NCBI GenBank assembly: GCA_004292705.1
Contig: RDXA01000369.1
Location: forward strand, 1 to 13,199
Direction: 5' to 3'
DNA length: 13,199 nucleotides
DNA from: Sphingomonadales bacterium
Lineage (GTDB): Bacteria > Pseudomonadota > Alphaproteobacteria > Sphingomonadales > Sphingomonadaceae
Both the position numbers and the translations under genes were made by a program. This document shows, one piece after another, positions 12,792 through 13,199 of the stretch (positions are counted from its first letter, which is position 1; each line of letters begins with the position of its first letter). The notes under the pieces were generated by a model. That model made no database searches and was not told where the DNA came from. It worked only from the letters and a program-made list of their open reading frames with translations.

Positions 12792-13199
12792 GTGAAGGCG
12801 AGAATAGCCGTCCTCATTTCCGGCGCGGGGACCAACATGGCCGCGCTGGTCTATGCCAGTCGCATCGCCGGATGCCCCTACGAGGTGGTGCTGGTCGCCA
12901 GCAATGACGCGCAAGCCGCCGGTCTCGCGCTTGCCGCAGCCGAGGGCATCGCGACCTTCGCCCTGCCGCACAAGGGGCTGACCCGCGAAGCCCATGACGC
13001 TGCAATCGAAGCCGCCGTGCTGGAGGCTGGCGCGGATACCATCGTGCTCGCGGGCTATATGCGCATCCTGTCGGACGGGTTCGTGGAGCGCTGGGCCGGA
13101 CGGATGCTCAATATCCACCCCTCGCTGCTGCCGCTTTACAAGGGGCTCGACACCCATGCCCGCGCGATCGCGGCGGGTGACAGTCACGGCGGCACCAGC
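12792..13199 (+). CDS. purN: Phosphoribosylglycinamide formyltransferase (N-terminal part, cut by window end)
   Basis: The first 136 residues of the GAR transformylase that transfers a formyl group from 10-formyl-tetrahydrofolate to GAR in purine synthesis. The start region IAVLISGAGTNMAALVYA carries the phosphate-binding glycine loop (usual consensus SGxGSN, here SGAGTN). YEVVLVASNDAQAAGL and LAGYMRILSDGFVERW follow. The active-site segment LNIHPSLLPLYKGLDTHARA supplies Asn107 and His109, equivalent to E. coli Asn106 and His108. The catalytic Asp (E. coli 144) would be just past the window end. The start is GTG at 12792, with its Shine-Dalgarno inside the repeat arm. It probably shares a transcript with purM; translation may depend on unfolding of the repeat hairpin. 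Confidence 0.95.
   Translation, partial: MKARIAVLISGAGTNMAALVYASRIAGCPYEVVLVASNDAQAAGLALAAAEGIATFALPHKGLTREAHDAAIEAAVLEAGADTIVLAGYMRILSDGFVERWAGRMLNIHPSLLPLYKGLDTHARAIAAGDSHGGTS

Overview
The window looks like an ordinary core-chromosome segment of a GC-rich alphaproteobacterium, most likely Sphingomonadales and plausibly Erythrobacteraceae. That placement is an inference from gene content (a DUF1153/SciP-like protein, DUF2794, HdaA beside a DUF2066 protein, a stand-alone MFE-2-type dehydrogenase), high GC, frequent GTG/TTG starts, and a CCCTCCCGC-type palindromic repeat of the kind common in this order. I see no phage, transposase, integrase, CRISPR array, toxin-antitoxin pair, tRNA or rRNA, and nothing I would call a new multi-gene system. 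The more unusual signals are in regulatory and repeat DNA.

Layout: 1-941 is the 3' part of a multi-pass membrane protein, probably a GT39/ArnT-like glycosyltransferase (+). 1046-3172 is a secreted S9A prolyl-oligopeptidase-family peptidase (+), closed by a hairpin terminator. 3421-3672 is a small DUF1153/SciP-like DNA-binding protein (+), convergent with a minus-strand cluster read glmU (5979-4600), a small HNH protein (4603-4331) and a SOUL heme-binding-family protein (4272-3676). Divergent from glmU is gph (6056-6751, +), followed by an MFE-2-like short-chain dehydrogenase (6875-7804, +) with a strong terminator, then a small four-helix membrane protein (7962-8354, +) behind a long perfect inverted repeat. 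A second minus-strand cluster reads DUF2066 protein (11486-10197), hdaA (10183-9530), cysE (9490-8741) and DUF2794 (8732-8370). Divergent from it, purM (11556-12677, +) and purN (12792 to the window end, +) form a purine pair separated by two inverted copies of a 33-bp repeat.

Functions fall into separate housekeeping themes: UDP-GlcNAc synthesis for the envelope (glmU), purine synthesis (purM, purN), cysteine synthesis (cysE), replication control (hdaA), 2-phosphoglycolate clean-up (gph), acyl-CoA or steroid-type oxidation (SDR) and extracytoplasmic peptide breakdown (S9 peptidase). The two minus-strand clusters are tightly packed (GTGA overlap; gaps of 13, 39 and 8 nt) and are probably operons. 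No gene-free stretch exceeds 300 bases. The longest, 3173-3420, holds a terminator and then a leader with two short palindromes.
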